A stretch of DNA of 64,000 nucleotides from Psychroserpens mesophilus (GCF_000826645.1 NZ_JXJP01000020.1:186001-250000); one strand, 5' to 3'. Counted from the first letter of the stretch, positions 33,414-43,065 are shown. Notes: generated by a model from the letters alone, not told the origin. Numbers and translations: made by a program.

Positions 33414-34898
33414 CTATTCCGTTAATTTTGGGCCTCTTAAGGTATGCTTTTTAAGAATTCTCAAACTCTCTTCCTTAACTTTTTTGTTTTTACGAAGATT
33501 CCACAGAATATCTGTAGCCTTTTTTCGAGTTTCATTGATTTCAACAATTGGATACGGATAGTCCTTACCAAGATGGAAATTATAAAGTTGCTGTTCCATC
33601 TCAGTCATCAAATAGGGTTCATGAGCAAATGGAATATCTAGATCTCTTAATTCTGGAACCCATTTTTTTATAAAAGAAGCATCAGGATCATGCTCTAAAC
33701 TATTTTTTACAGGATTATATATTCTTAACATATTCGTTCCGGTTTCTCCAGCTTGCATTTGTAATTGCGGAAAATGAATTCCTGGTTCAAAATCTAAAAA
33801 CATTTGTGATAGATGTTGCGATGCTGCTTGCCATGGTTGCCATAAATTGTGTGTAAAAAACGATACAACTAATGCACGCATTCTAAAATTTAAATATCCT
33901 GTTTCGTTCAAGCAACGCATACAAGCATCAACTAACGGAAAACCTGTTTGTCCCGTTTTCCATGCCGTCTGATAACGCTCTGAAATTTCTTTTTTCAGTT
34001 TTTGAAATCCTTTGTTGATGCTTTCTTGTTCCATAGTGTGCTCCATTTCAAACTTTTGAATAAAGTGAGCCTGCCATCTTAAGCGCGACATGAAAGCTTC
34101 TAATGATTTTTTGTTGTCGGCAGTTTTCTTTAGAAAAAAAGCCTTTCTATAAACTTCACGAATCGATAAATTTCCCCAGGCTAAATAAGGAGATATTCGG
34201 CTGCAGCCAGTTCTTGAGAGTTCTGGTTTAGAAATGTGAAACATATAATTTACATAGCGCTTATCTAGAAAGGAATCTAAATATTTCATTCCCATAGTTC
34301 GACCACCTTTTTGAAATAGGGATTCTTCCGGAGTTTCTAATGATGGAATATTGAGTAGTGCTTCCAAAGCTCCAATATCATCGATATGTAGTAATTGGTT
34401 TTTTAATGGTGCAAATGGAAGTGGTTCTGTATCAAAATATGCATTACATAATTCTGTCCATGTTTCTCGATCTTGTAAACCACGCTGAACACCATTGTTT
34501 ATGGTCTCATGCCAAGTAATTAAATTGTTTTTACAAAAGCGTTTGAAGGATTTATCTCGATTAAAGGTAATTAGAATTCCCGTTTCCTGATGTGAATAGA
34601 TATCTTTTATGGTAAAAAATTCCATGAGTTGATTGATTGCAGAAATGATATCAGCCTCAATGGTTAAAATTTTTGAGTGATGCGATTCTAAACGCTGATT
34701 TAAATCTTTAATAGATTCTTTAACAAAATTCCAATGACGCTCACTGTAATGATTGTCTTCCATAAGCATGGGTTCAAATGCATAGAGCAGGAGCGTACGT
34801 TCACCAGTTTCTAAAGCTTTAAAAATAGCTTCATTATCTTCTAAACGAAGATCACGCTTTAACCAAACCACATTTATTTTTGGAGCATTAGTAGTCAT
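33414..34898 (-). CDS. Divergent cryptochrome/photolyase family protein
   Basis: 494 residues. N-terminal photolyase domain: NVVWLKRDLRLEDNEAIFKAL; FAD domain: SPYLAWGNLSIREVYRKAF and TGQTGFPLVDACMRCLNETGYLNFRMRALVVSFF. The canonical C-terminal segment DxxxxxNxGxWQWxAG is replaced by DFEPGIHFPQLQMQAGETGTNMLRIYNP: the Asn and the Trp-x-Trp used for dimer recognition and flavin tuning are gone. It thus belongs to a separate clade, probably light sensing or repair of another lesion. The start overlaps the FeS-BCP gene by 11 nt. Last gene of operon B. Confidence 0.9.
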   Translation of the reverse strand: MTTNAPKINVVWLKRDLRLEDNEAIFKALETGERTLLLYAFEPMLMEDNHYSERHWNFVKESIKDLNQRLESHHSKILTIEADIISAINQLMEFFTIKDIYSHQETGILITFNRDKSFKRFCKNNLITWHETINNGVQRGLQDRETWTELCNAYFDTEPLPFAPLKNQLLHIDDIGALEALLNIPSLETPEESLFQKGGRTMGMKYLDSFLDKRYVNYMFHISKPELSRTGCSRISPYLAWGNLSIREVYRKAFFLKKTADNKKSLEAFMSRLRWQAHFIQKFEMEHTMEQESINKGFQKLKKEISERYQTAWKTGQTGFPLVDACMRCLNETGYLNFRMRALVVSFFTHNLWQPWQAASQHLSQMFLDFEPGIHFPQLQMQAGETGTNMLRIYNPVKNSLEHDPDASFIKKWVPELRDLDIPFAHEPYLMTEMEQQLYNFHLGKDYPYPIVEINETRKKATDILWNLRKNKKVKEESLRILKKHTLRGPKLTE

Positions 34899-36420
34899 CT
34901 TGATGTGCTATAATATGTTGTGCTTTGTCTTTAATGTTTTGAAGTTCTTGCTTGTCCATTTTATCCAACAAACTGTACATCATTCCCATTCTGAAATTGT
35001 TGCCTAGTTGTGCTCTTTTTTCGTCAAGGAAATTCCAATACAAACTGTTAAACGGACACGCATCATCTTCAGTTCTTTTATTTTTATTGTAATGACAATC
35101 ACTACAATAATTACTCATTTTGTTAATATAGGAACCAGAAGATACATAAGGTTTAGTGGCAATTTTGCCACCATCAGCAAACTGACTCATACCTCTTGTA
35201 TTTGTAAGTTGAACCCATTCGATAGCATCCACGTAAACGCCTAAATACCAATCATCAACCTCATTCGGATTTGTTTGGGTTAATAAGGCATAATTACCAG
35301 TAATCATTAAGCGCTGGATATGATGCGCATAACCGTTGTCTAACGAATTGTTTATGGCATGCTTTAAACAATTCATTTTGGTGTCACCTGTCCAAAAGAA
35401 ATCTGGAAGGTGGTTATGATTGTCTAATTCGTTTTTAGTTTTATAATCTGGCATAAATGCCCAATACATACCTCTCATATATTCTCTCCAGCCTATAATT
35501 TGTCTAATAAACCCTTCCACTTGAGAAATATGAATCTCATCATCATGCTTTCGGTAATAGTTCATGACAGTTTTAACAACATCTTTAGGCGAAATCAATT
35601 TCAAGTTCATTGCAAATGATAATCTCGAGTGAAACAGATAGTCTTCATCAGTATGCATGGCATCTTGGTAATCGCCAAAATGAATAAGTAAAGCTTCACA
35701 AAAATATTTGAGTTGTTCTAGGGCTTGAGTTCTGGTAATCGGATAGGAAAAGGTTTTTGTTTCGAATCGTCCGATGGTTTCAATGTTTGCTTTTATGAGA
35801 TCTTCAACAATGTTAGAAACATCATTTTTGAACAACTTGTATCTCGGAATTTCAACATCGCCTTTCCATTTATTTCTGTTGCTCTTATCGTAATTCCATT
35901 TACCACCTTCAGGTTGACCAGCAATCATCAGAATATCATGATTTTTGCGCATATCTCTATAGAAGTTTTCCATGAGATATTGTTTTTTGCCCTCAAAAAA
36001 TGTTTGTAAATCTTGACGCTTGGTATAAAAATGCTCTGCGGAAACAGCTTTTGTCGAAATATCTAAACCATCAGAATACATACGTAATTGTTCATCTAAT
36101 CGGTATTCGTCAGGATAGATATATTCAAAATGTTCAATGGCATGCTCTTTTATAACTTCGGAAAGATTATCGGTTAGCGATTGTGTGTTTTTCTTATCAT
36201 TAATTTTATAATAGGTCACCTGATGACCTTCAGATATTAAGTCTTCGGAAAATTGACGCATGGCAGCAAAAAAACCAATTACTTTTTGAACATGATGTTT
36301 GACATAATCTGTTTCTTGACGCATTTCAAATAAACAATAGGTGACATTTTCATGAGTTTCTTTAAACCATGAATGTTTACTATTGAGTTGATCACCTAAT
36401 ATGAGTCTTAGTGTTTTCAT
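34888..36420 (-). CDS. Iron-sulfur cryptochrome/photolyase (FeS-BCP, prokaryotic (6-4) photolyase type)
   Basis: 510 residues. It begins LRLILGDQLNSKHSWF, the hallmark of the FeS-BCP class. Four cysteines for a 4Fe-4S cluster are C351 (MNCLKHA), C439 and C442 (YCSDCHYN) and C455 (DDACPF), each only one residue off the positions in Agrobacterium PhrB (350, 438, 441, 454). The FAD region includes QVEGFIRQIIGWREYMRG and HHIQRLMITGNYALL. Enzymes of this class repair (6-4) photoproducts and use FAD, a lumazine antenna and the cluster. Its stop overlaps the next gene; it begins directly after the Cry-DASH stop. Confidence 0.95.
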   Translation of the reverse strand: MKTLRLILGDQLNSKHSWFKETHENVTYCLFEMRQETDYVKHHVQKVIGFFAAMRQFSEDLISEGHQVTYYKINDKKNTQSLTDNLSEVIKEHAIEHFEYIYPDEYRLDEQLRMYSDGLDISTKAVSAEHFYTKRQDLQTFFEGKKQYLMENFYRDMRKNHDILMIAGQPEGGKWNYDKSNRNKWKGDVEIPRYKLFKNDVSNIVEDLIKANIETIGRFETKTFSYPITRTQALEQLKYFCEALLIHFGDYQDAMHTDEDYLFHSRLSFAMNLKLISPKDVVKTVMNYYRKHDDEIHISQVEGFIRQIIGWREYMRGMYWAFMPDYKTKNELDNHNHLPDFFWTGDTKMNCLKHAINNSLDNGYAHHIQRLMITGNYALLTQTNPNEVDDWYLGVYVDAIEWVQLTNTRGMSQFADGGKIATKPYVSSGSYINKMSNYCSDCHYNKNKRTEDDACPFNSLYWNFLDEKRAQLGNNFRMGMMYSLLDKMDKQELQNIKDKAQHIIAHQDDY

Positions 36421-37731
36421 TTAAAATAAAGTTTCTTGTAACCATAATTTTTGAAACTTACCATTAGCATCGTATCGCTCAGCTTGTAAGTCTACATTAA
36501 ACTTTCTGTCTCTTGGGTCATTGCCAACTCCAGCAACATACATCCAGTTGCCATAATTGCTATGAACATCATAGTCGATAAGCATGGCTTCAAAATAGGC
36601 AGCACCAATTCTCCAGTCTAATAGCATGTCTTTTGAAAAAAAGGAAGCGACATTTTGGCGACCTCTATTGCTCATCCATCCTGTTTTTTTTAGTTCAATC
36701 ATATTGGCATTGACAAATGACGATCTGGTTTTGCCATGAATCCATTGTTGTATTCGCTGTTCATCAGATTTCCATTCATAGTCTTTGTTTAAAACACCAC
36801 CAACTTTGAAAATGCTATTTTGGTGTTTTAATGAGATATATTTGAAGTAATCTCTCCAAATCAATTCAAATATGAGCCAATAAGTGGAATCGTTTTTAAA
36901 GTGTTCTTTTTCAAATTGTTTGATTTTCCAATAGATTGTTCTGGCTGAAATACTCCCATTGGCCAACCATGGAGAAAATTTTGAGCTAAAATCAGTGCCG
37001 ATTAATCCGTTACGAGTTTTCTTGTAGATTCCTAATTTTTTAGTTTCAAAAAAATAATCATGGAGTCTGTTTAAAGCACTCGTTTCACCACCTTCAAAAG
37101 GAAATGCTGAATTTTGATGCGTTTCAAAATTTTCAAAACCTAAATCCTCAAGGGTAGGTATTTTGGTAGAATTGTTTAGAATATTAATTTTTTCTACGGA
37201 ATGATTTTCGATTACTGGCTTAATGTCACTATATTTTTCAACCTTTTTTCTAAAATTGGTAAATACCTGAGGAATGTTTGAAATTGACATCCCAATATCA
37301 TTCGGATGGTATAAAAACTGATCGAAATAGTCATTAACTTCGACTTCAGCTGGCAATGCGTTTTTAACCTTATTTAATGTGTTTACTTCCTCGCTAGTCC
37401 ATTCCTTCTGAAGATAGATGGATGTGATGTTGAATGAATCGACTAAGTGTTTTATATGAGATACTGGAGACTCGGTAGAAACAAAGAGTTCAATATTTAA
37501 AGCTTTAAGATGAGTTTTTAAATCTTGAATGGTTTCAATTAAGAATTTTGCCCTGAATTTTTCAGTTTTTTTAAAGCCGTATTTAGAGGTTTCAAAATCT
37601 TTTGGATTAAAACAATAACAAGCGATCACAAATTTATGATTACGAATTGCGTGGTTCAAAATGGTGTTATCTTGAACCCTTAAATCGTTTCTAAACCATA
37701 CTAATCCTATACTGTTTTGTTTCTTCTGCAT
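36421..37731 (-). CDS. DASH-type cryptochrome
   Basis: 436 residues. Starts [21 protein letters not shown]; the FAD domain contains [46 protein letters not shown], then [72 protein letters not shown], the typical DASH ending. Cry-DASH proteins repair CPDs in single-stranded DNA and may signal. Its start codon overlaps the DUF2256 gene by 25 nt, and the FeS-BCP start abuts its stop codon. Confidence 0.95.
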   Translation of the reverse strand: MQKKQNSIGLVWFRNDLRVQDNTILNHAIRNHKFVIACYCFNPKDFETSKYGFKKTEKFRAKFLIETIQDLKTHLKALNIELFVSTESPVSHIKHLVDSFNITSIYLQKEWTSEEVNTLNKVKNALPAEVEVNDYFDQFLYHPNDIGMSISNIPQVFTNFRKKVEKYSDIKPVIENHSVEKINILNNSTKIPTLEDLGFENFETHQNSAFPFEGGETSALNRLHDYFFETKKLGIYKKTRNGLIGTDFSSKFSPWLANGSISARTIYWKIKQFEKEHFKNDSTYWLIFELIWRDYFKYISLKHQNSIFKVGGVLNKDYEWKSDEQRIQQWIHGKTRSSFVNANMIELKKTGWMSNRGRQNVASFFSKDMLLDWRIGAAYFEAMLIDYDVHSNYGNWMYVAGVGNDPRDRKFNVDLQAERYDANGKFQKLWLQETLF

Positions 37732-37850
37732 TTTTCACTGCAATATTTTACATGATCCCAATTCTTTTCCCATTTCTTTCGCCAACTAAATGGCAAACCA
37801 CATGTTTGACAAACTTTTTCTGGTAAAAACTGTTTTTTATGACTAGACAT
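37707..37850 (-). CDS. DUF2256 family zinc-ribbon-like small protein
   Basis: 47 residues from ATG 37850 to TAG 37707. Two CxxC-like pairs, [19 protein letters not shown] and [10 protein letters not shown], match DUF2256, a small probable zinc-binding protein commonly encoded next to photolyases. The gene overlaps its upstream neighbour by 8 nt and the Cry-DASH start by 25 nt, so it could easily be missed; the conserved Trp and Cys pattern leaves little doubt. Function unknown. Confidence 0.88.
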   Translation of the reverse strand: MSSHKKQFLPEKVCQTCGLPFSWRKKWEKNWDHVKYCSEKCRRNKTV

Positions 37851-39267
37851 CAACAAGTTTGTTTATCATTCCTCTAAAAATAAAACCATGAAATGGCAAC
37901 ACACTATACCAATACAATCTACCCCAAAGTCCGCGTGGTCTAAATGTAGCCGTTTGTTTAAGTAAACCATTTTCAATTTTAAACTCTAACCAAGCTTCAC
38001 CAGGAAGTCGCATTTCGGCATAGAGCAGAAGTTTCTGTTGTTGCTTATCGGCAAAAATAACGCGCCAGAAATCTAAGGCATCACCAACATCTAAATCAGT
38101 AGGACTCGTACGTCCTCGTCGTAAACCGATACCACCAAAAAGTTTATCGATATAGCCTCTTATTTTCCATAGAAAAGTTCCGTAATACCAGCCGTTAGTA
38201 CCTCCAATGCTCCAGATTTTTTCTAATGTTTTTTCTGTATCAACGACTTTCCGTTCTTTATAATCAGTGAAACACCCAAATTTTGGCACATTAATGTATT
38301 TGTGAAGATTATTCCGTAGTCTGCCACTACTAATCATAGAGTCTTTCCAGCTGGATACGATACTGTTTTGTTCGATTTTCTCAAAAGCTAATTCAACAGC
38401 TTGTTTGTAAGTTAATGGATTTACTTTAAGTATGTTATTTATGTCGCTTGGTTTACCTATGATTTGAACTCCCATACTATCGACTAAAGACGACGCGAGT
38501 TTGTAAGATGTGGATGTCACAAAATACAACCAGTAAGAGGACAATTTTGGCGTCATTACTGGAACAGTCAGAATGTATCGCTTTAAACCTCTAACCTCTG
38601 CAAATTGTAAAAGCATTTGCTTATAGGTTAATACTTCTGGTCCGAAAACATCATAAGTTTGATTGTATAAATTTTCTTGACCTGCAGCTCTGTGTAAAAA
38701 ACTCAAGACATCTCTTACCGATAAAGGCTGTGTTTTTGTATTAAGCCATTTAGGAGCAATCATAAATGGTAATTTTTCAACCAAATCTCTAATAATTTCA
38801 AAGGATGAACTTCCTGAACCTACGATAATTCCCGCTTTAAAAATGGTGAGACCGTAAGCATCAGATTCTAAGCATTCCTCGACATTTTTGCGAGATTGCA
38901 GATGTTTAGATAAATTCTCTTCATTTGTAATTCCGCTGAGATAAATAACTTGTTTTGCATTTGTAGTTTCAATGTAATTTTTAAAGTTAATAGCACAACG
39001 TTCTTCTAGCGATTCAAAATCTTTTGAAGAATTAGACATAGAATGTATGAGGTAATAGGCAATATCAATATCTTTTGGAATATTCTCAAGCGTTGCAGGT
39101 TTCAAGAAATCGGCTTCAACCACATCAATTAAATCCTCCTCAGCATAATTTTTATCAGCACGAAGTTTGTCTCTAACAGCACAAACAACATGATGTTCAT
39201 CATTGGCTAATAACGGAATTAATCGTTTTCCAATATAACCTGTTGCACCTGTTACTAGAATCTTCAT
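37843..39267 (-). CDS. SDR-like NAD(P)H-binding protein with C-terminal DUF2867 domain
   Basis: 474 residues. The extended SDR Rossmann motif [10 protein letters not shown] is at residues 7-16. The first 300 residues resemble NmrA/UbiA-associated atypical SDRs without a YxxxK ([13 protein letters not shown]). The C-terminal 160 residues are a DUF2867 domain ([38 protein letters not shown], then [15 protein letters not shown] and [19 protein letters not shown]). Often encoded beside photolyases; substrate not known. It lies between the flavin reductase gene (9-nt gap) and DUF2256 (8-nt overlap). Confidence 0.9.
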   Translation of the reverse strand: MKILVTGATGYIGKRLIPLLANDEHHVVCAVRDKLRADKNYAEEDLIDVVEADFLKPATLENIPKDIDIAYYLIHSMSNSSKDFESLEERCAINFKNYIETTNAKQVIYLSGITNEENLSKHLQSRKNVEECLESDAYGLTIFKAGIIVGSGSSSFEIIRDLVEKLPFMIAPKWLNTKTQPLSVRDVLSFLHRAAGQENLYNQTYDVFGPEVLTYKQMLLQFAEVRGLKRYILTVPVMTPKLSSYWLYFVTSTSYKLASSLVDSMGVQIIGKPSDINNILKVNPLTYKQAVELAFEKIEQNSIVSSWKDSMISSGRLRNNLHKYINVPKFGCFTDYKERKVVDTEKTLEKIWSIGGTNGWYYGTFLWKIRGYIDKLFGGIGLRRGRTSPTDLDVGDALDFWRVIFADKQQQKLLLYAEMRLPGEAWLEFKIENGLLKQTATFRPRGLWGRLYWYSVLPFHGFIFRGMINKLVDV

Positions 39268-39276
39268 AGCATATAA

Positions 39277-39891
39277 TTATTTAGGTCTTTGGTATCCAAA
39301 ACGTTGATTGTTTTGAGGTACAGCATAAGCATCCAGCCCATTAATGGTCGCTATATTTGCTTTTGATAAATTGATAAAACCGTCATCTTCTAGTAGTTCC
39401 TCATTTACATGCAATCCTACAACTTTGCCAATCACTAAGATAGTGTTATTGGCTTTGATTGTATATTCTTCAACATATTCCATAGCGAGTTGCAATGGAG
39501 CGCCTTTTACAAAAGGTGCCTGAAAGTTGTTTTTATATTCTGAAATTAAACTCGTTTTATCAAATTCGGAAATTTCAGAATCGTATTTAGCTGACGTATG
39601 ATGAGCATCTTCCAGAATTGATTCATGAATGTGATTAATAGTAAAGAAGCCAGTGGTTTTTAAATTCTCATAGGTGTTTCTTATGACCGTTGTAGGTCTT
39701 GTAAAAAATCCTAACATTGGTGGATTAGAGCCAATATGTGTTACTGAACTGAAGACAGCAACGTTTTCAAAACCAGCCTCAGATTTTGTTCCTAATAAAT
39801 TAGCAGATTTATAACCAGAGCAACTATTAATTAAATTGATTCGGTAGATATGGTGAAAGTTGTCAATATCTTCATGGCTTATGTGAATCAT
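39277..39891 (-). CDS. Flavin reductase family protein
   Basis: 204 residues, split-barrel FMN-binding fold: NLINSCSGYKSANLLGTKSEAGFENVAVFSSVTHIGSNPPMLGFFTRPTTVIRNTYENLKTTGFFTINH, a standard flavin reductase-like core. Members reduce or bind FMN/FAD. Near three flavin-dependent cryptochromes/photolyases, it could supply reduced flavin, but that is inference. Its ATG overlaps the ABC1 kinase stop by one base (TAATG). Confidence 0.9.
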   Translation of the reverse strand: MIHISHEDIDNFHHIYRINLINSCSGYKSANLLGTKSEAGFENVAVFSSVTHIGSNPPMLGFFTRPTTVIRNTYENLKTTGFFTINHIHESILEDAHHTSAKYDSEISEFDKTSLISEYKNNFQAPFVKGAPLQLAMEYVEEYTIKANNTILVIGKVVGLHVNEELLEDDGFINLSKANIATINGLDAYAVPQNNQRFGYQRPK

Positions 39892-41201
39892 TATAAGTTT
39901 TGAAAATTATTGATATTTATATCTTTTGCTTTTAAATCAAACATTAAATTATACAAGCCAAAGAATGTTCTGTTCATGTAAATAAAATGTTTCGAACCTC
40001 TATTTCCATTCATTTTCCTTAGCTCTGTATTTTTGGAATATTTTTCTCCCAGTTCAGCGATTTTTCCAAAGAATTTAGCATCCGAAAAATCAAAAACTTC
40101 AGCATGTAAAGGTTGTGTGAATAAGCTCAACATGTCGTGAAACATTTCGGTGAAAAAAGCGATTTCTTGTTTGGAATCATCTTCACGTAAGATTTCAAGT
40201 TCATAAAGCTTATTTTTAAAATAGGCTTTATTGGTGATATTTTCTTTTTCAGCAAGCTCAAAATAAGGTTTGTAGAATTCTTCTGGAATAGTTTTCATAC
40301 ACCCAAAATCTAAAGCGATAAGTTGCGCATCTTCAGAAATAAGAAAGTTCCCAGGATGCGGATCTGCATGTACTTTTTTAAGATTATGTATTTGGAACAT
40401 GTAAAAATCCCATAAGGCTTGACCCAATTGATTAGAGATTTCCTGATTGTTGTTATGCGCTACAAATTCGGAAAGGTGTTCACCAACCATATAATCCATA
40501 GTAATGATCCTTTCATTTGAAAGCGCTTCGTAATAGTTTGGAAATTTCAGATTAGGAATATGTTTGCAAGCGTTTACGATTTCTTTGCTTTGTTTCACTT
40601 CAAGTACATAATCGGTTTCTTCAACCAATTTATTTTCAACTTCTTTAAAATATTTGTCAGATCCCTTTCCTTTAATATTGAACATACTCATCGCAATGGG
40701 TTTTACCATGGCTAGATCTGATGCGATACTTTCTGCAACGCCTGGATATTGAATTTTCACAGCAAGTTTTTTCCCATCCTTAGTTGCCACATGGACTTGT
40801 CCGATGCTGGCAGCGTTTACAGACGTTGCATTAAAAGTATCATATAACTCATTTGGGAGTTTCCCAAAGTATTTTTTAAATGTTTTCATCACCAAAGGTG
40901 GTGAGAGTGGTGGCACAGAAAATTGTGCTAAAGAAAATTTTTCTACATAAGCCTGAGGCATAATACTTTTTTCCATGCTCAACATTTGAGCTACTTTTAG
41001 AGCACTTCCCTTTAATTGTTTTAAACCGTCATAAATATCTGAAGCATTATTTTCATTTAAGCGCTCTTTAGCTTCTAATTCTGACTTTGTAATTTTATCT
41101 CCATAATATTTCAGATAATTAACACCAACTTTAGCTCCAGTTGAAACTAATTTTGAGGCACGCTGTATTTTGGAGGTTGGAATTTTATCTATGGTTTTCA
41201 T
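39891..41201 (-). CDS. ABC1/AarF/UbiB family atypical kinase
   Basis: 436 residues. UbiB-type signatures: the KxGQ-like helix GLKQLKGSALKVAQMLSMEKSIMPQAYV, the Ala-rich nucleotide loop NAASIGQVHVATKDGKKLAVKIQYPGV, catalytic HADPHPGNFLIS and LALDFGCMKTIP. Such kinases act in quinone synthesis or lipid export and, in plastids, in photo-oxidative stress. Its operon with cryptochromes fits a stress role. It lies 10 nt after the TetR gene. Confidence 0.93.
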   Translation of the reverse strand: MKTIDKIPTSKIQRASKLVSTGAKVGVNYLKYYGDKITKSELEAKERLNENNASDIYDGLKQLKGSALKVAQMLSMEKSIMPQAYVEKFSLAQFSVPPLSPPLVMKTFKKYFGKLPNELYDTFNATSVNAASIGQVHVATKDGKKLAVKIQYPGVAESIASDLAMVKPIAMSMFNIKGKGSDKYFKEVENKLVEETDYVLEVKQSKEIVNACKHIPNLKFPNYYEALSNERIITMDYMVGEHLSEFVAHNNNQEISNQLGQALWDFYMFQIHNLKKVHADPHPGNFLISEDAQLIALDFGCMKTIPEEFYKPYFELAEKENITNKAYFKNKLYELEILREDDSKQEIAFFTEMFHDMLSLFTQPLHAEVFDFSDAKFFGKIAELGEKYSKNTELRKMNGNRGSKHFIYMNRTFFGLYNLMFDLKAKDININNFQNL

Positions 41202-41211
41202 TTGAGATAGT

Positions 41212-41868
41212 TTAGTTCATGTGGATTTTTTCTTTGTAAATAAATTTCCCAAAGTCAATCAAACTCTTAATCGGAGCGACATCAAGAACATCAAACGTGG
41301 TGTTGACAGACTTTTCGATGAATATATCTGTTTTTTCAAATCCAGAAGAGGTGTCATCCATCCAAAATTTCATTGTAAGTAATAATTGCAACCATGCTGT
41401 TTCTTTCAATCCACGACGTTGGATTCTATCAATTTGCTCCTGCTTGATTTCGATAAGATCGATACCGAGATGCGCAATGTAATTTGTGAAAGCACTTTTA
41501 AGTTCTGATAATAATCGCAACCCTTTTAAACTGTTTTTATGCTTATCTAAAGCATATATGACATAACTCCTGTTTGCGGTTAAGTTCTCAAAGAAGGTAA
41601 AGTAAAAACTTAGTAACTTATTTCGAGCGTCAAATGTATTGTAATCATCATTTTTTTCCAACGCATGGAGCGTATTGTCAAAAAAGGCTTTGAAAATATG
41701 CTTTTCTAAGGCTTCAAAAGTACCAAAAAACTCATAAAATTTTTGTTCTTCAAAGTTATTGCTTTTTGCAAAAGCATATATTGTTTTTGGTTGATGATCG
41801 TGCTCAAGCACGAAATCCATGTAGAATGTAATTATATCGTTGCTTGAAATGTTTTTCTTTTTTGCCAT
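41212..41868 (-). CDS. TetR-like transcriptional regulator of photoprotection operon B
   Basis: 218 residues. The N-terminal 60 residues form a TetR-type helix-turn-helix: IITFYMDFVLEHDHQPKTIYAFAKSNNFEEQKFYEFFGTFEALEKHIFKAFF. The rest is all-helical (TetR C-terminal ligand domain). As the first gene of operon B it sits directly downstream of the inverted repeat TGTTTAAC/GTTAAACA, a plausible autoregulatory operator that also occurs in front of operon A. Ligand unknown; it may sense a photo-oxidation product, porphyrin or flavin. The Asn/Phe-rich recognition helix is less canonical than usual. Confidence 0.85.
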   Translation of the reverse strand: MAKKKNISSNDIITFYMDFVLEHDHQPKTIYAFAKSNNFEEQKFYEFFGTFEALEKHIFKAFFDNTLHALEKNDDYNTFDARNKLLSFYFTFFENLTANRSYVIYALDKHKNSLKGLRLLSELKSAFTNYIAHLGIDLIEIKQEQIDRIQRRGLKETAWLQLLLTMKFWMDDTSSGFEKTDIFIEKSVNTTFDVLDVAPIKSLIDFGKFIYKEKIHMN

Positions 41869-41885
41869 GACTGTAAATTATAGTG

Positions 41886-41928
41886 TAAATATACAAAATG
41901 TTTAACAATTCAAATTATTAGTTAAACA
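41886..41928 (-). promoter_or_regulatory. Promoter/operator of photoprotection operon B
   Basis: On the minus strand: TGTTTAAC (41928-41921), 14-nt gap, GTTAAACA (41906-41899), then TTTTG and the -7-like box TATATTTA (41893-41886). GTTAAACATTTTGTA is the same as in front of operon A, and the following box differs at two positions. A further AAATTTAACA lies just outside. Confidence 0.7.
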
Positions 41929-42138
41929 AAATTTAACAAGACATTATCACTTATCTCCATTTAGGTGAATGAAGAACCTGATAGCAGTATAAAAACGCAA
42001 TTGTAAAGGTCAAGCTGTGCTCTGAATATGATCACTGGATACTGTAAACTAAAGTAATTTATAGTTTTATTAACAATTTAAGGCTTTGCATGTTTGTAAA
42101 TTTACAAGAATTAAAAACTAATCATAAAATCTTATACA

Positions 42139-42987
42139 ATGAAAAAATTACTACTAGTATTTGCAGTATTTACAATGGCTCTCAATGTGAATGCTCAAAT
42201 TGAAACACCACAGCCTAGTCCATTTTCTAAAATGGATCAAAAGGTAGGACTGACAGATGTATCTGTAGAATATTCAAGGCCTAACATGAGAGGTCGTACT
42301 ATTTTTGGAGATTTGGTTCCTTACAACAAAATGTGGCGAACAGGAGCAAATAAAAACACCATGATAACATTTAGCGATGATGTTGTCGTAGGAGGGAAGA
42401 CACTAAAAGCAGGTTCTTATGCAATTTTTGTGACACCTTCAGAAAAGTCTTGGGAAGTTGCTTTTTATTCAGATACTGAAAATTGGGGAACACCTAGAAA
42501 ATGGGATGAATCTAAAGTGGCAGCTAAGGTAACAGCTGATGTATATCCATTGCCAATGAAAATTGAAACATTTACTATTTCATTTGATGATTTATCTAAT
42601 GATTCCGCTGTTTTAGGTATGATGTGGTCGGATGTTTATGTTGGAGTTAAGTTTGAAGTGCCAACAGACAAAACAGTTGCAGCTTCAATAGACAAAATAA
42701 TGGCAGGACCTGGAGCTGAAGATTATTATGCAGCAGCACGTTATTATTTGGAGTCTGATAAAGATATCAAGCAGGCTGTTAAGTGGATTGATATGGCTAT
42801 CGATATGACTAAAGATGAACCACGTTTTTGGTGGTTACGTCAACAATCTTTAATTCATGCTAAAGCAGGAAATAAAGACAAAGCAATTGCTGCTGCAAAA
42901 GCATCTATGGCAGGAGCAAAAGAAGCTAAGAATGATGATTATGTGAAAATGAACATGGATTCTCTAAAAGAATGGGGAGCTATGTAA
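42139..42987 (+). CDS. DUF2911 domain protein, exported
   Basis: 282 residues. A signal peptide (1-19, MKKLLLVFAVFTMALNVNA) is followed by a DUF2911 domain (about 25-175: SPFSKMDQKVGLTDVSVEYSRPNMRGRTIFGDLVPYNKMWRTGANKNT, then AGSYAIFVTPSEKSWEVAFY). The C-terminal 90 residues are Ala/Lys-rich helical repeats similar to a TPR (ARYYLESDKDIKQAVKWIDMAIDM). The protein is abundant in many Bacteroidota periplasms but its function is unknown. The 270-nt region upstream holds the operon B promoter on the other strand; no clear promoter was found for this gene. Confidence 0.9.
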   Translation: MKKLLLVFAVFTMALNVNAQIETPQPSPFSKMDQKVGLTDVSVEYSRPNMRGRTIFGDLVPYNKMWRTGANKNTMITFSDDVVVGGKTLKAGSYAIFVTPSEKSWEVAFYSDTENWGTPRKWDESKVAAKVTADVYPLPMKIETFTISFDDLSNDSAVLGMMWSDVYVGVKFEVPTDKTVAASIDKIMAGPGAEDYYAAARYYLESDKDIKQAVKWIDMAIDMTKDEPRFWWLRQQSLIHAKAGNKDKAIAAAKASMAGAKEAKNDDYVKMNMDSLKEWGAM

Positions 42988-43026
42988 TATAAGATTTATA
43001 AAGCTTTTAGCTTTCCATATCTTAAT

Positions 43027-43065
43027 AAAAAAAGACTGTTTGATATTCTCAAGCAGTCTTTTTTT
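43027..43065. terminator. Bidirectional terminator between DUF2911 and the symporter genes
   Basis: GACTG (43034-43038) pairs with CAGTC (43054-43058), extended inside by TTGA/TCAA, and flanked by seven A and seven T. Both flanking genes end towards it. Confidence 0.85.

Noticed and set aside
33321-41928. Idea that half-site gaps in operators A and B differ by exactly one helical turn
   Set aside because: Counted on the same TGTTTAA/TTAAACA units the gaps are 4 and 16 nt, a difference of 12, so the claim is not supported.
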